In this document: positions 1 to 8,983 of the stretch, piece by piece | How the letters are laid out: each line of letters opens with the position of its first letter | How positions within the stretch are numbered: the first letter of the stretch is position 1 | Assembly (NCBI GenBank): GCA_002695065.1 | Contig: NZNW01000134.1 | Span: 1-64,000, forward strand | Source of the DNA: Salinicola sp. | Lineage (GTDB): Bacteria; Pseudomonadota; Gammaproteobacteria; Pseudomonadales; Halomonadaceae | DNA: 64,000 bases | Direction of reading: 5' to 3' | The notes under the pieces: model-generated | Database searches by the model: none | What the model was told of the DNA's origin: nothing | Seen by the model: the letters and a program-made list of their open reading frames with translations, nothing else | Program-made: the position numbers and the translations under genes

Positions 1-530
1 CGCTGGAGATGGTGTTTCAGGGCGTGGTGGTGGAGCTATCGTGGGAGCCTGCCGCGCCTAATCCGACGAACTATATCGACTCTGATTCCTCTGGGGTCAT
101 GGCGTTTAGTATCGATTCAGATGCACAACAAAAAGAAGAGGAACGTGTTAAAGATTTTGTGCGGATCTACCTCAGGGTTAGGGTGCCGAAGTTGGAAGCT
201 ATTGCTCTTGTTCTGAGGCTTACGCCACATGATGTGCCCGGAACAATTTTTGACTGGTCCTATCAAAAGACTCGAGAAAGCAATCTGCTAGTGTCTACTG
301 CGGCCTCGGGAGAAGGATATGGTACGACTCAAGAGGTTGAAAACCAACCCAAGTTTTCGCTTAAAGATGAAGCATATGAGGCAGAGTGGTCCAATGTGTA
401 TGAAAAAGGGAGCCTGACTCATATGGCGGATCTTACGATAGACTTCAGGTCCGCTGATACGCAGTCTCTTAAAAGCGATACTTTGGCTTTGGTTATGGGG
501 GGGGTAGTGATTCCATGTTGGGTTTTATAA
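1..530 (+). CDS. C-terminal part of an unrecognised protein (possibly cut by window start)
   Basis: The first in-frame ATG is at position 9, but the frame is open to the window edge, so the true start may lie upstream. The visible 173 residues begin GC-rich and become AT-rich. They are hydrophilic with many acidic residues and show no signal peptide and no membrane segment apart from a weakly hydrophobic C-terminus. I do not recognise a family. The stop codon overlaps the start of the next gene (TAATG), so the two are probably co-translated. The low-GC downstream context and the Sel1 partner resemble effector/immunity loci of type VI secretion systems, but that is inference from neighbourhood only. 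Confidence 0.5.
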   Translation, partial: LEMVFQGVVVELSWEPAAPNPTNYIDSDSSGVMAFSIDSDAQQKEEERVKDFVRIYLRVRVPKLEAIALVLRLTPHDVPGTIFDWSYQKTRESNLLVSTAASGEGYGTTQEVENQPKFSLKDEAYEAEWSNVYEKGSLTHMADLTIDFRSADTQSLKSDTLALVMGGVVIPCWVL

Positions 531-1375
531 TGAAATATCTTGTTTTTTTTATATTGCTTTTTCCCGGCGTTGTCCACGCGGATATCCTTTTTCAGGATCC
601 GACAGGCAAGAGTTTAAATGTCGCGATAAAAAGTCTATCGAAAGAGGAGGTTAAGGGCTGGTCTTCACTAGCCTCCAGGCGCGAAGAGTTTTTTCTAGGC
701 CTTTTTTATATAAGAGGAGCGCCAGAGTTTTCGATCCAAAAAGATTGCAAGAAATCCATCGGTTTTTTGCAGTCTGCTTGGGACGGTGGCGTGGCTGATG
801 CCGGGTATACGTTGGCGACCATGTATTATAATGGTATTTGCACATCCAAAGATGTCAGCAAGGCTAGAGACTTAGCAACGCAAACGGCGCAGGAGGGATA
901 TATTCTTGCTCAGCGCATGTTAGGCATGGCTTATGTGGGTAAGAAGTGGCAGGGTTTATATCCTTACGATGTTGAGAAAGGCATCTGCTGGCTTGCTAAA
1001 GCAGGGAGCGCCGGAGATCGAGAGTCCGCTGCACAGCTCGCGCTCATGTATAATAGAGGTGTTGGGGTGGTTAAGGACGAAAAGAAATATTTTTCCTGGT
1101 TAAAGAGGGCTATCTTTAATAAGTTTGAGAAAGGCAACAGGCTTGGCTTTCCTGCATTAGCTGAAAGTTATGAGAGTGGGAAAGGTACTGAGAAAGATTT
1201 AGTCAAAGCATACAAGTATTTTGATCTGAGTGGTACCGCTGGTGTAAAAGGGAAAAAACGCATCGCCAAGGAAATGACTCAAGAGCAGATCGACGAAGCT
1301 CTCCGTCAGTCCAAGGAGTGGCAGAAAGAGCATAATGTTCAGGTGGGCGGTGGTTTTATTCGTCGCGCCAATTGA
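530..1375 (+). CDS. Secreted Sel1-repeat (TPR-like) protein
   Basis: The chosen start at 530 overlaps the previous stop and gives a clear signal peptide (MKYLVFFILLFPGVVHA, about 17 residues). An ATG 15 nt upstream would add five residues. The mature part contains several Sel1-type alpha/alpha repeats, recognisable from the spaced GYTLATMYYNG, AQRMLGMAYVG, AAQLALMYNRGVG and LAESYESGKGTEKD blocks, between about residues 60 and 250. Sel1 proteins are periplasmic or secreted protein-binding scaffolds, and they often accompany T6SS effectors as immunity or adaptor proteins. The partner here is unknown. Base composition is clearly AT-richer than the rest of the window, suggesting acquisition. A strong terminator follows. 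Confidence 0.8.
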   Translation: MKYLVFFILLFPGVVHADILFQDPTGKSLNVAIKSLSKEEVKGWSSLASRREEFFLGLFYIRGAPEFSIQKDCKKSIGFLQSAWDGGVADAGYTLATMYYNGICTSKDVSKARDLATQTAQEGYILAQRMLGMAYVGKKWQGLYPYDVEKGICWLAKAGSAGDRESAAQLALMYNRGVGVVKDEKKYFSWLKRAIFNKFEKGNRLGFPALAESYESGKGTEKDLVKAYKYFDLSGTAGVKGKKRIAKEMTQEQIDEALRQSKEWQKEHNVQVGGGFIRRAN

Positions 1376-1419
1376 GATTGTTATTTTTCCAAGGTTGTGG
1401 CGTGTGACTTTAGAGTTAA

Positions 1420-1447
1420 GACCCATGGCATTGGCCATGGGTTTTTT
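1420..1447 (+). terminator. Rho-independent terminator after the Sel1 gene
   Basis: A perfect 9-bp stem (ACCCATGGC / GCCATGGGT) with a 4-nt loop is followed directly by six T residues. It lies 45 nt downstream of the Sel1 stop codon and separates that operon from the remnant beyond. Confidence 0.9.
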
Positions 1448-1449
1448 AT

Positions 1450-1900
1450 TGGAATCTCTCCGCCCCGATGGCGGATAGTGGCCGAACGGTACGCATTGCC
1501 TTGCCGGTCTACGTGGATATCAAAGCGGTGACGGGGGAGAGTGGCGAACCTCCCGCGCTGCCAGGCAGCTATACGCCGGAGGATGAACAGCAGCGCTTGG
1601 GTGATCTGGCGCAGAACGCCCGCGATATCGGCAACACCCTGCTCAGCGCCCACAAGGGCAGTGGCCAAGTCGCCGGTGCGTGCCTGGTGCTATGGAGCCT
1701 GATCGTCTCCTGGCAAGAAGGCGCCTTCGTGGACGATGAGGAGGGCGCCGACTGGAGCAAGATCATCGGCTCTGGTGTCAGCGTGGCAAGTGGCGCGATG
1801 GCGGGTATCGAAGGTTACCACAAGATCCGCATGGCGAGCCTGGGCTTGCCTATCGCATCCTTGGCGGCTTCCAGCCAGTCGTCGATAAGCCTGGGCGCCC
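1450..1900 (+). pseudogene. Apparent gene remnant, possibly from a large secreted-effector gene
   Basis: Downstream of the terminator a + strand frame (first ATG 1468) reads as protein-like sequence through about position 1880: a hydrophilic part, then a hydrophobic/small-residue part with VLWSLIVSWQEG and GSGVSVASGAMAG. It then runs antisense into the 3' end of lysO, where the apparent homology must end (the frame closes at 2070). There is no convincing ribosome binding site, and the terminator sits immediately upstream, so I read it as a detached fragment of a larger gene. The small-residue helices recall colicin-like T6SS effectors of the VasX type, but I could not verify this. Confidence 0.35.
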
Positions 1901-1922
1901 GGCGAGGCCAGCGAGCCTTGGC

Positions 1923-2855
1923 TCAGGTAAACGATAGCAACAGCAGGATCAGCGGTGGGGAGAGCAGTGACAGCAGGAACCCGCTGACGATCGCCAGAGG
2001 CACGCAGGTGATGCCACCGTACTGCTGGATCACCGGCAGGCTCACATCCATCGATGTCGCGCCGGCATAGCCGATCGCCAGCGGCATGGCGCGACGGATG
2101 AACAGCGGTACCAGCAGGAAGGCCAGCAGTTCCCGGGCCAGGTCGTTGAAGAAGGCGGCGCCGCCGAGCACCGGGCCGAGCTGGTCGCCGATCAGGATGC
2201 CGGAGAGCGAGTACCAGCCAAACCCGGCGGCCATCGCCATCCCCTCGTTCCAGGGCAACTGGAGCAGCGGTGCCGCGATCAGCCCCGCCAGCATCGAACT
2301 CGCGGACACGGTCGCCGCGATCGCCAGCCCCAATCGGTTGAGCAGAATCTGGCGCAGTCCGAGCCCGGAGTTGCGAAGCTGGCAGCCGATCAGGAAGAGC
2401 AGGGCGTAGAGCGCCCAGGTCGCCAGTGTTTCCGCCAGCGAGGCCAGGTGCCATCCCAGCAGCTGGGCGCCCGCGCCGATGATGACGCCGAGCAGCACCA
2501 CACCCGCCAGTTGCAGCGAGCCCAGCATCGCCTGCAGCTTGCCGGCGGGCGCGGCGTTGTCCTTGCTGTCCACCAGCGATTGACGGCGAGCCAGCCGTTG
2601 ACGCGATAACCATGCCAGCGCCAGCAGATTGATCGGCGAGATCACCAGGAACAGGATCAGTGCCGTGGATCCGATGCGGGACAACTGCCCGAGCAGGTTC
2701 TCCATCCCGCCCAGACTGATGCCCATCAGCAGCAGGATCACGTAGACCGAGGCACTGACGCCGCGATCGATGGCCTGACGAATCCAAGCCTGGTGAACGG
2801 GGATCAGGTAGCCCACGATCAATGGCAGCAGTATCCACAACAACCCCAGCAGCAT
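1923..2855 (-). CDS. lysO: Lysine exporter LysO (YbjE family)
   Basis: The 310-residue product is an almost entirely hydrophobic inner-membrane protein with about eight predicted helices. It closely matches E. coli LysO as I recall it: N-terminal WILLPLIVGYLIP, LLFLIGCQLRN, MAAGFGWYSLSGIL, AAFFNDLAREL and GATSMDVSLPVIQ are all hallmark segments. LysO exports L-lysine and toxic lysine analogues. An upstream in-frame ATG at 2891 exists, but the start at 2855 aligns with the E. coli N-terminus and has a purine-rich GGGAGAGG just upstream. It is transcribed towards the Sel1 region and is probably monocistronic. Confidence 0.92.
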   Translation of the reverse strand: MLLGLLWILLPLIVGYLIPVHQAWIRQAIDRGVSASVYVILLLMGISLGGMENLLGQLSRIGSTALILFLVISPINLLALAWLSRQRLARRQSLVDSKDNAAPAGKLQAMLGSLQLAGVVLLGVIIGAGAQLLGWHLASLAETLATWALYALLFLIGCQLRNSGLGLRQILLNRLGLAIAATVSASSMLAGLIAAPLLQLPWNEGMAMAAGFGWYSLSGILIGDQLGPVLGGAAFFNDLARELLAFLLVPLFIRRAMPLAIGYAGATSMDVSLPVIQQYGGITCVPLAIVSGFLLSLLSPPLILLLLSFT

Positions 2856-2903
2856 GACCTCTCCCGAAGCGAACCCATGAGTCACCGACAACGATGCGGC
2901 ACG

Positions 2904-2934
2904 AAAAAAACGGACGCCGATGAATCGGCGCCCG
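2904..2934 (-). terminator. Rho-independent terminator downstream of the DUF3108 gene
   Basis: On the minus strand an 11-12 bp stem (CGGGCGCCGAT / ATCGGCGTCCG, one G-T pair) with a two-base loop is followed by a run of seven T. It separates the DUF3108 gene from lysO. Confidence 0.85.
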
Positions 2935-2990
2935 TGATTGGCAATGAACTCTAGAGGATACGCGCTGAAGAGGGAAGAACGGCTGGCCGG

Positions 2991-3713
2991 TTATCCGCCG
3001 TTGGTGCTTGCCGGGGCTGCGCTGGAGGGGGCGAGCGTCAGATCGGTGAGGGTCAGGTGGCTGCGTTCCTCGTCGTCGCGTACGTAGCGCATCTTGAGCA
3101 GCAGGCCGGGGATTTCGCGGTGAAAGGTGAAATAGAGATGTCGGCCCTGTTTGTCGGGGTCCCAGGTGTCCACGGTAACGCCCGGAAACGTGCCGGCGGG
3201 CGTCTCGATGTCGCTACGATCGACCACCCGGTAGTAGAGCATCTCCGTCTTGCCCTTGTGATTCTGATAGTCGAGCTGGCAGGGCGAGACCTGAGTGCTG
3301 GCGCAGCGGGCACCCGGCGCCTTGCGCGAGAGATCGAAAAGGGCGGTCTGGCGGTCCGGTAGCGCCTGCAACTGGGACCGGTCCAGATGATAGTCGTCGC
3401 CGATTCCCACCAGCGAGTAGGCACTGGTGTAGTCCAGCGCCTGCACGCGATCGCCATCGAGCTGAAATCGCCCGCGTTCCTCGCCGCTGGCGACCTTGAT
3501 GCTCGCTCGCATGTCGCTCTCCCAGACATCGCCGGTTTGCAAGTCATTACCCAGGTGCGAGAGCTTGTGGGTGATCGTCGCATCCGGCCAGCCGCTGATA
3601 TCGAGTCGATAGTGGGCGGTGAACGGCGTCGGTGCGGCCAGTGCCAGACTAGTCCAGCAGGCCAATGCCAGTGCGGCCGTTGCCTTGAACGCTTGGCGAT
3701 AGTTGAGTGACAT
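2991..3713 (-). CDS. Secreted DUF3108 family protein
   Basis: The chosen start at 3713 has an AAGGGA ribosome-binding sequence and opens with a classical signal peptide (about 26 residues, ending LALAAP). The frame extends 33 codons further upstream, but that part lacks secretion features. The mature 215 residues have the beta-rich pattern of DUF3108 proteins: an N-terminal FTAHYRLDISGWP and a central FDLSRKAPGARC...CQLDYQ pair of cysteines that could form a disulfide. The ending LLLKMRYVRDDEERSHLTL is also typical. These are periplasmic or outer-membrane-associated proteins of unknown function. The gene is monocistronic, with its own terminator. Confidence 0.8.
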   Translation of the reverse strand: MSLNYRQAFKATAALALACWTSLALAAPTPFTAHYRLDISGWPDATITHKLSHLGNDLQTGDVWESDMRASIKVASGEERGRFQLDGDRVQALDYTSAYSLVGIGDDYHLDRSQLQALPDRQTALFDLSRKAPGARCASTQVSPCQLDYQNHKGKTEMLYYRVVDRSDIETPAGTFPGVTVDTWDPDKQGRHLYFTFHREIPGLLLKMRYVRDDEERSHLTLTDLTLAPSSAAPASTNGG

Positions 3714-3915
3714 GGTTTCCCTTGCAACGTGTTTCAGTGGGGCGGTTCTCGCACGTTCAGTCGAGTGAGACATCAGACGCCGAATTGCTGACGGTGTTCC
3801 CAAAGGTGCCATTTGTGGACCTCATCTCGATATGCCGCCGGAGGCCGAGGGCCGGTCAGTGCTACTGGTATGGCGCCAGCGCGCTTACGGGGAGGGCGGC
3901 AGGCCGTGCCAACGA

Positions 3916-3939
3916 CAACGGGACCCGCAGGCCCCGTTG
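3916..3939. terminator. Possible terminator hairpin after gcd
   Basis: A perfect 7-bp inverted repeat (CAACGGG / CCCGTTG) with a GC-rich 10-nt loop lies about 26 nt beyond the gcd stop codon. No T-run follows, so termination would be weak or Rho-assisted. The rest of the 251-nt space up to the DUF3108 start shows nothing else I can name. Confidence 0.35.
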
Positions 3940-3964
3940 ATCGGTCATGGCAGACGCTTCGACG

Positions 3965-6397
3965 TCAGTCGTTATCCGGCAGAGCGTAGGCGATCACATA
4001 GTCGCCGCGATCCGCGGATTGGCGGGCACCGCCGGCGGAGATGAGGATGTACTGCTTGCCGGTCTCCGGCGAGACGTAGGAGATCGGCGTGCCCTGGCTG
4101 CCGACCGGCAGGCGAGCCTTCCAGACTTCTTTGCCAGTCGCCGAGTCGAAGGCGCGTAGCCAGTAGTCCTGGGTCGCGGCAAAGAATGTCAGGCCGCCCT
4201 GGGTCGTCAGCGAGCCGCCGATGGTCGGCATGCCGACCGGCATGGGCATGCGCAGCTTGGTGCCGAACATCACCGTGTCCTGGATCGTGCCCAGCGGGAC
4301 TTCCCAGTTGACCTTCTGGGTCTTCATGTCGATCGCGGTCAGGCTGCCGAACGGCGGCTCCTGGCAGGGAATACCGAGCGGAGACAGGAAGCGGTCCTTG
4401 ACCACCGAGTAGGGTGTGCCCTTGAGCGGCACCGCACCCATGGCAGCGTTGACCGCTTCGCCACCCTGGGAGGCGGCGGCATCCTTGTCCTGCGGTTCCA
4501 TGTGGACCCACAAGCCCAGGCGCATGTCATTGACGTAGAGTGTCTGGGAGGTCGGGTCGTAGGAGAATCCGCCCCAGTTCATACCGCCCAGCGAGCCCGG
4601 GTAGGAGAGCGAGTAGTCGGTATCCGGCGCGGTGAACAGCCCGTCGTAGCGATAGCCCTTGAAGATGTAGCGGCACATCAGCTGGTCGAACGGCGTGGCG
4701 CCCCACATGTCCGCTTCTGTCAGGTGCTCGGCACCGATCTGCGGCATGCCGACGGAGACCGGCTGGGTCGGCGAGTACTTTTCGTTGGGGATAGTCGCGG
4801 GCTCGACCCTCTTCTCGACAACGTCGGTCAGCGGCTCTCCGGTCAACCGGTCCAGCACGAAGATCTGGCCGACCTTGCTGCCGAAGGTGAGCGCCGGGGT
4901 TGTCGAGCCATCCGTTTCGGGAAAGTCGATCAGCGTCGGCTGCATCGGCACGTCGTAATCCCACAGATCGTGGTGGACCGTCTGGTAGTGCCACTTCTCC
5001 TCGCCAGTGGTGGCGTCGAGCGCCAGCATGGTCGCGCCGTACTCCTCGTCTTCCGGGGTGCGCTCCGGACCCCAGAGGTCGATGGCGGCGCCACCTACCG
5101 GCATGAAGAGGATATTGGAAGCCGGGTCGTAGGTCATCGGCGCCCAGACGTTCGGCGTCGAGCGCACGTAGTTGTCACCGGGGGCCGGCGCTTCCCGATC
5201 CTGCGGATTGCCGGGATCGAACGCCCAGCGCATCTCGCCGGTAATGACATCGAAACCCCGCATGACACCGCCGGGCATGTCGAGGGCGACGTTGTCGGCC
5301 ACGCGGCCGCCGACGGCGACGGTGGTGCCCGCTACCGTTGGCGGCGACGTCAGGGAGTAGAGCGGTGCCTTGGCGTCGCCCAACCCGGCCTTGAGATCGA
5401 CGCGGCCGTTGTCGCCGAAGCTCTGGCACAGCTCACCGGTTTCAGCATCCAGGGCGACCAGAACGGCGTCGATGGTATTCATGAAGATGCGGCGGCGGCA
5501 GGCCGTGGCATCGGCGGCGAGGGACGGCTGTGGAACCGGCGAGGCATCGCCCAACGTCGGCTGCTGGACCGGCTCGTCGGCATCGAAATAGGCCAGTCCA
5601 CGGCAGCGCACCCAAGTCTTGGTGTCGGTGGGGAACTCATGGCGCCATTTCTCTTCGCCGGTATCCGCATCGACCGAAATCACGGTGTTGGACGGCGTGC
5701 AGAGATAAACGGAATCGCCGACCTGCAGCGGCGTTTGCTGATCCTCGAAACCCGCCCCGGTGGGGCTAAGCGGTGTGTCGCCGGTATGGAAGGTCCAGGC
5801 GACCTCGAGGGAGTCGACGTTGTCTCGGTTGATCTGATCGAGCGCAGCGAAGCGATTGCCACTGCCGTCCGAGCTGTAGTGATCCCAGTCCACCTGACGG
5901 GTGGCATCGGTAACCGGGGTCTCGCCGGTGGCGGCGACGCTGTTGTGGATGCCATGGGGCTGGAACATGCCCCAGGTCATGCCGACGATAGCGATCAGTG
6001 CGACGGCGGCAGCGCCAAGGCTGATGCCTTTGTTGGCTTGAAGGCCGGCTCGCTTCAGGATCAGCGGTTGAATCAGCAGCAGCAGGAACAGTGCGCACAG
6101 GAAGGTGAAGATACGCGCGTGCAGCGCCCAGAAATCCAGCCCCGCTTCCCAGAACGCCCAGATGATGGTGGCAATGAAGGCAATCAAATAGATGGCCAGT
6201 GCCTTGGTGCCACCGCGAACGATTTCGATGCCCGTGGCAGCTAGCGCCAGACCCATCAGCAAGTAATACCAGCTGCCACCGCGACCGATCAGCATGGCGC
6301 CGCCGATCGCGAGCCCCAATCCCAATATGGCGAAGACGGCGCCGACCACGATCAGCAGGGCGCTGACCGGCCTGGATACCCGGTTTGTTTGTCTCAT
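3965..6397 (-). CDS. gcd: Membrane-bound PQQ-dependent glucose (quinate/shikimate family) dehydrogenase
   Basis: This 810-residue protein has the gcd architecture: about five transmembrane helices in residues 10-145, then a periplasmic eight-bladed beta-propeller that binds pyrroloquinoline quinone and calcium. Repeated propeller motifs such as DADTGEEKW, DATTGEEKW and DSATGKEVW are visible. HHDLWDYDVP at about residues 475-484 contains the conserved catalytic-region aspartate. It oxidises glucose to gluconolactone in the periplasm and passes electrons to ubiquinone. The C-terminus reads GGARQSADRGDYVIAYALP. From memory, E. coli Gcd has GGHGSFGTK at that point, so the His linked to substrate specificity is absent. 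Quinate or another polyol/sugar is therefore a possible substrate. Confidence 0.9.
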   Translation of the reverse strand: MRQTNRVSRPVSALLIVVGAVFAILGLGLAIGGAMLIGRGGSWYYLLMGLALAATGIEIVRGGTKALAIYLIAFIATIIWAFWEAGLDFWALHARIFTFLCALFLLLLIQPLILKRAGLQANKGISLGAAAVALIAIVGMTWGMFQPHGIHNSVAATGETPVTDATRQVDWDHYSSDGSGNRFAALDQINRDNVDSLEVAWTFHTGDTPLSPTGAGFEDQQTPLQVGDSVYLCTPSNTVISVDADTGEEKWRHEFPTDTKTWVRCRGLAYFDADEPVQQPTLGDASPVPQPSLAADATACRRRIFMNTIDAVLVALDAETGELCQSFGDNGRVDLKAGLGDAKAPLYSLTSPPTVAGTTVAVGGRVADNVALDMPGGVMRGFDVITGEMRWAFDPGNPQDREAPAPGDNYVRSTPNVWAPMTYDPASNILFMPVGGAAIDLWGPERTPEDEEYGATMLALDATTGEEKWHYQTVHHDLWDYDVPMQPTLIDFPETDGSTTPALTFGSKVGQIFVLDRLTGEPLTDVVEKRVEPATIPNEKYSPTQPVSVGMPQIGAEHLTEADMWGATPFDQLMCRYIFKGYRYDGLFTAPDTDYSLSYPGSLGGMNWGGFSYDPTSQTLYVNDMRLGLWVHMEPQDKDAAASQGGEAVNAAMGAVPLKGTPYSVVKDRFLSPLGIPCQEPPFGSLTAIDMKTQKVNWEVPLGTIQDTVMFGTKLRMPMPVGMPTIGGSLTTQGGLTFFAATQDYWLRAFDSATGKEVWKARLPVGSQGTPISYVSPETGKQYILISAGGARQSADRGDYVIAYALPDND

Positions 6398-6496
6398 CCC
6401 TCGAATCCCCTTTGATAAGCATCGGGGATTCTACTCAAGACGAAAGTCTTAAGCCATCTTGTTAGCATGCTACATGATTGGTTTCGTGCCTTGCAC

Positions 6497-7426
6497 TCAA
6501 TACCCCGCGTCGGGATCGACGGTCTCGACCGCCTTGCCTTTCGACATCGCGTCCAGTGCATCGGCGACCTGATCGGCGGCGGCGCCGATCGGCGTCGGCC
6601 CGGCCATGTGCGGGGTGATCAGGATGCGTGGGTGGCGCCATAGCGGGCTGTCCGCCGCCAGCGGTTCACTCGGGAAGGCGTCCAGCAGGGCGCCGCGCAG
6701 GCGACCTTCGGACTCTTCCTCGCCGAGTGCGTCGAGCAGGGCGGGCTCGTCGATCAGGGTGCCGCGACCGGGATTGATCAGGCTGGCGCCAGCGGGGAGC
6801 TTGGCCAGGTTATCGCGGTCGATGATGTGCCGCGTGGCCGGTGTGTCCGGTAGCAGCGTGATCAGCGTCTTGACCTGGCGCAGCAGCGTATCGAGACCGC
6901 GATCGCCGTGATGGCAGGCGATGCCCTCGATCTGCTTGGGCGAGCGGCTCCAGCCGTGGATGGGGTAACCATCGGCGGCAAGCATCTGGGCCACGCGGGT
7001 GCCGATCGCGCCTAGGCCGAGGACACCAACCGGCCAGTCGGGCTTGTCGACCACCGGCACCTCGCGCCATTCGCTGTTCGCCTGCTGGCGCCGATAGCGG
7101 TCGAAATCGCGCTGAAAATGCAGTACGCCGTAGCGGGCGTAGTCGCCGATCAGTTCGCCCATGCCGGCGTCGCGTAGTTTGACGATGGGGATCTCGCGGG
7201 GCCGCGATGGGTTCTGCAGCAGGGCATCCACCCCGGCACCCAGGTTGACGATGCCCTGGAGCGCCGTCTGCTCGTCGAACACCGACGCCGGCGGCTTCCA
7301 GGCGACCAGGTAGTCCACCTGCGGGTTGCCGCTGTCCGCCGCGACGTGGATCTCGGCGTCCGGCAGGCGCTCGAGCAGGATGTTGCGCCACTGCTCGGCG
7401 TCATCGTGGTAGATCAGGACTCGCAT
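6497..7426 (-). CDS. ghrA: Glyoxylate/hydroxypyruvate reductase A-type D-2-hydroxyacid dehydrogenase
   Basis: The 309-residue product matches the GhrA family along its length: NLGAGVDALL near residue 67, the NAD(P)-binding VGLGAIGTR motif (written GVLGLGAIGTRVAQ) around residue 137, INPGRGTLIDE with the substrate-binding Arg, and LITPHMAGPT with the catalytic His. It would reduce glyoxylate or hydroxypyruvate to glycolate or glycerate. It starts 82 nt after the stop of the MocR-type regulator gene on the same strand, so the two could be co-transcribed. A second, more divergent member of the same family lies at 19253. Confidence 0.88.
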   Translation of the reverse strand: MRVLIYHDDAEQWRNILLERLPDAEIHVAADSGNPQVDYLVAWKPPASVFDEQTALQGIVNLGAGVDALLQNPSRPREIPIVKLRDAGMGELIGDYARYGVLHFQRDFDRYRRQQANSEWREVPVVDKPDWPVGVLGLGAIGTRVAQMLAADGYPIHGWSRSPKQIEGIACHHGDRGLDTLLRQVKTLITLLPDTPATRHIIDRDNLAKLPAGASLINPGRGTLIDEPALLDALGEEESEGRLRGALLDAFPSEPLAADSPLWRHPRILITPHMAGPTPIGAAADQVADALDAMSKGKAVETVDPDAGY

Positions 7427-7508
7427 CTCGGCTCCGTCGTCGCTGTGTGGTCATGTCTCGTCATCATGGCAGGTTGTGCGTGGCGAAAGAAATTTCCGCT
7501 CGTCGCTC

Positions 7509-8915
7509 TCAATACGCGATCTCCAGCATCGGTGGCGGCGCTTCGCCCAGCAGTTGGCTCAGCACGTCCAGGCCGCTGGCCAGGCGTGCCAGATCCGGTT
7601 CGGCTCCCAGGCTGATGCGCACGCGCCGCGGCATGGCGGACTGCTCGACCAGGAACGGCTGGGCGGTGGTGATGGCGACACCTTCCTGGCGCGCCTGCTG
7701 CTGAAGCTCTTCCGCCCGCCACGGCTCCGGCAGCGCCAGCCAGATATGCAGGCTGCTGGGGCGCGATTCGATGGCATGCCCCGCCAGCTTGCGCGCCGCC
7801 AGTTGCTGCCGCTCTGCCAGCAACTGGCGCTGTTCGTGAGCCAGCGTATCGACCATGCCGCTGGCCAGCCAGTAATCCGCCAGTTCGAACACCAGCGGCG
7901 TGGCCATCCAACTGGTGGCGCGCAGCCTCGGCAAGGTGTGGTGCATCTGGCCGCGGGGCACGCTGAGATAGCCGGCTCGCAGTCCGGGAACGGTCGCCTT
8001 GGTCAGACTGGTGACGTGAAAGCTCTGCTGGGGCAGCCTGGCGGTCAGGGACCTGAGGCCCGCGGGCTCCAGCAGCGCATGCACGTCGTCCTCGATCAGC
8101 CAGACATCGTGACGCAGCAGGATCTCCGCCACGACGTCGCGGCGGGCGTTTTCCATGGTCGCACCGGTGGGGTTGAGCTGGGTCGGGGTCAGGCAGACGG
8201 CTCGCGGGCGGTATTTGACGATGGCCGCCTCCAGCGCCTCGGGAATGACACCCTGATCGTCGATCGCCACGCCGTGGAGCTGGAAACCGAGCGTGCGCGC
8301 CAGCGCGATCAGGCCGTGATCGGTCAGCATCTCCGTCAGCACGATATCGCCATGCTGGACCACCGTGGCGATGGCCAGCATCAGCCCATGGGCTGCGCCA
8401 TTACAGAGCAGCCGGTCATCGGCCTCGCCAGGGACGCCGAGACGTTCCTTCAGCCAGGCGTTGGCGCGCTCGCGCTGGTGCTGCAGGCCGGCGATCGGCC
8501 GGCAGGCGCCGATCACGTCGGCATGGGCGGTCCTGGCGAGTTCCGCCAACGCCTCGCGAAAGCGTCGATGGTGGGAAGGCGGACAGACCGGATGGGCGAT
8601 CGACAGGTCGATGGGGGCGGCGTCGGTGACGGCAGCCGGCGCGCGCAGGTACTCGTTCTCGGAATCGCCCTCGGCATCGCGAATCCAGGTGCCGCTGCCG
8701 ACCCGCGCCTGGACGAGGCCGCTCTTCTCGGCCTGCTCGTACGCGCGGGAAACGGTCTGCACGCTGACGCCCAGCGTCTCGGCGAGCTCGCGATGGGTCG
8801 GCAGGCGCATGCCGGGAGAGAGCACGCCGTGGCGAACCGCCTCGGCGAGGGCGCGAGCGATGGAAAGATATTTGGGGCCGTGCCCGCCGAGGAAGGGCGT
8901 CAGGTCGATTGTCAT
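7509..8915 (-). CDS. enuR: MocR-type GntR/aminotransferase regulator, EnuR-like
   Basis: The 468-residue product fuses an N-terminal GntR winged helix (residues 15-78, including LPTHRELAETLGVS and SRAYEQAEKSGLV) to a fold-type I aminotransferase domain. SLTKATVPGLRAGY places the pyridoxal phosphate lysine at about residue 306. This is the MocR layout of EnuR, the ectoine-utilisation repressor known from Ruegeria and relatives, whose inducers are N-alpha-acetyl-diaminobutyrate and diaminobutyrate. It is divergently placed next to doeA across a 196-nt region with two dyads. The family is clear; assignment to EnuR rests on position. It may also regulate the downstream reductase gene. Confidence 0.75.
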   Translation of the reverse strand: MTIDLTPFLGGHGPKYLSIARALAEAVRHGVLSPGMRLPTHRELAETLGVSVQTVSRAYEQAEKSGLVQARVGSGTWIRDAEGDSENEYLRAPAAVTDAAPIDLSIAHPVCPPSHHRRFREALAELARTAHADVIGACRPIAGLQHQRERANAWLKERLGVPGEADDRLLCNGAAHGLMLAIATVVQHGDIVLTEMLTDHGLIALARTLGFQLHGVAIDDQGVIPEALEAAIVKYRPRAVCLTPTQLNPTGATMENARRDVVAEILLRHDVWLIEDDVHALLEPAGLRSLTARLPQQSFHVTSLTKATVPGLRAGYLSVPRGQMHHTLPRLRATSWMATPLVFELADYWLASGMVDTLAHEQRQLLAERQQLAARKLAGHAIESRPSSLHIWLALPEPWRAEELQQQARQEGVAITTAQPFLVEQSAMPRRVRISLGAEPDLARLASGLDVLSQLLGEAPPPMLEIAY

Positions 8916-8946
8916 GATGCAATAAAGCCTTTGACGGCACGCTGAG

Positions 8947-8969
8947 CGACGATGCTACTATCATCGTCG
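8947..8969. promoter_or_regulatory. Inverted repeat in the regulator/doeA divergent region
   Basis: An 8-bp perfect inverted repeat, CGACGATG and CATCGTCG, is separated by seven bases. It lies about 30-55 nt upstream of the MocR-type gene start, where an autoregulatory operator would be expected. No binding data are implied. Confidence 0.4.
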
Positions 8970-8983
8970 ATGCATTGACCGAT

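Noticed and set aside
4502-6244. A 580-codon open frame on the + strand opposite gcd
   Set aside because: It lies entirely antisense to a gene with full family motifs. Its translation is Arg/Gly/Val-rich with no domain, as expected for a GC-rich shadow frame.
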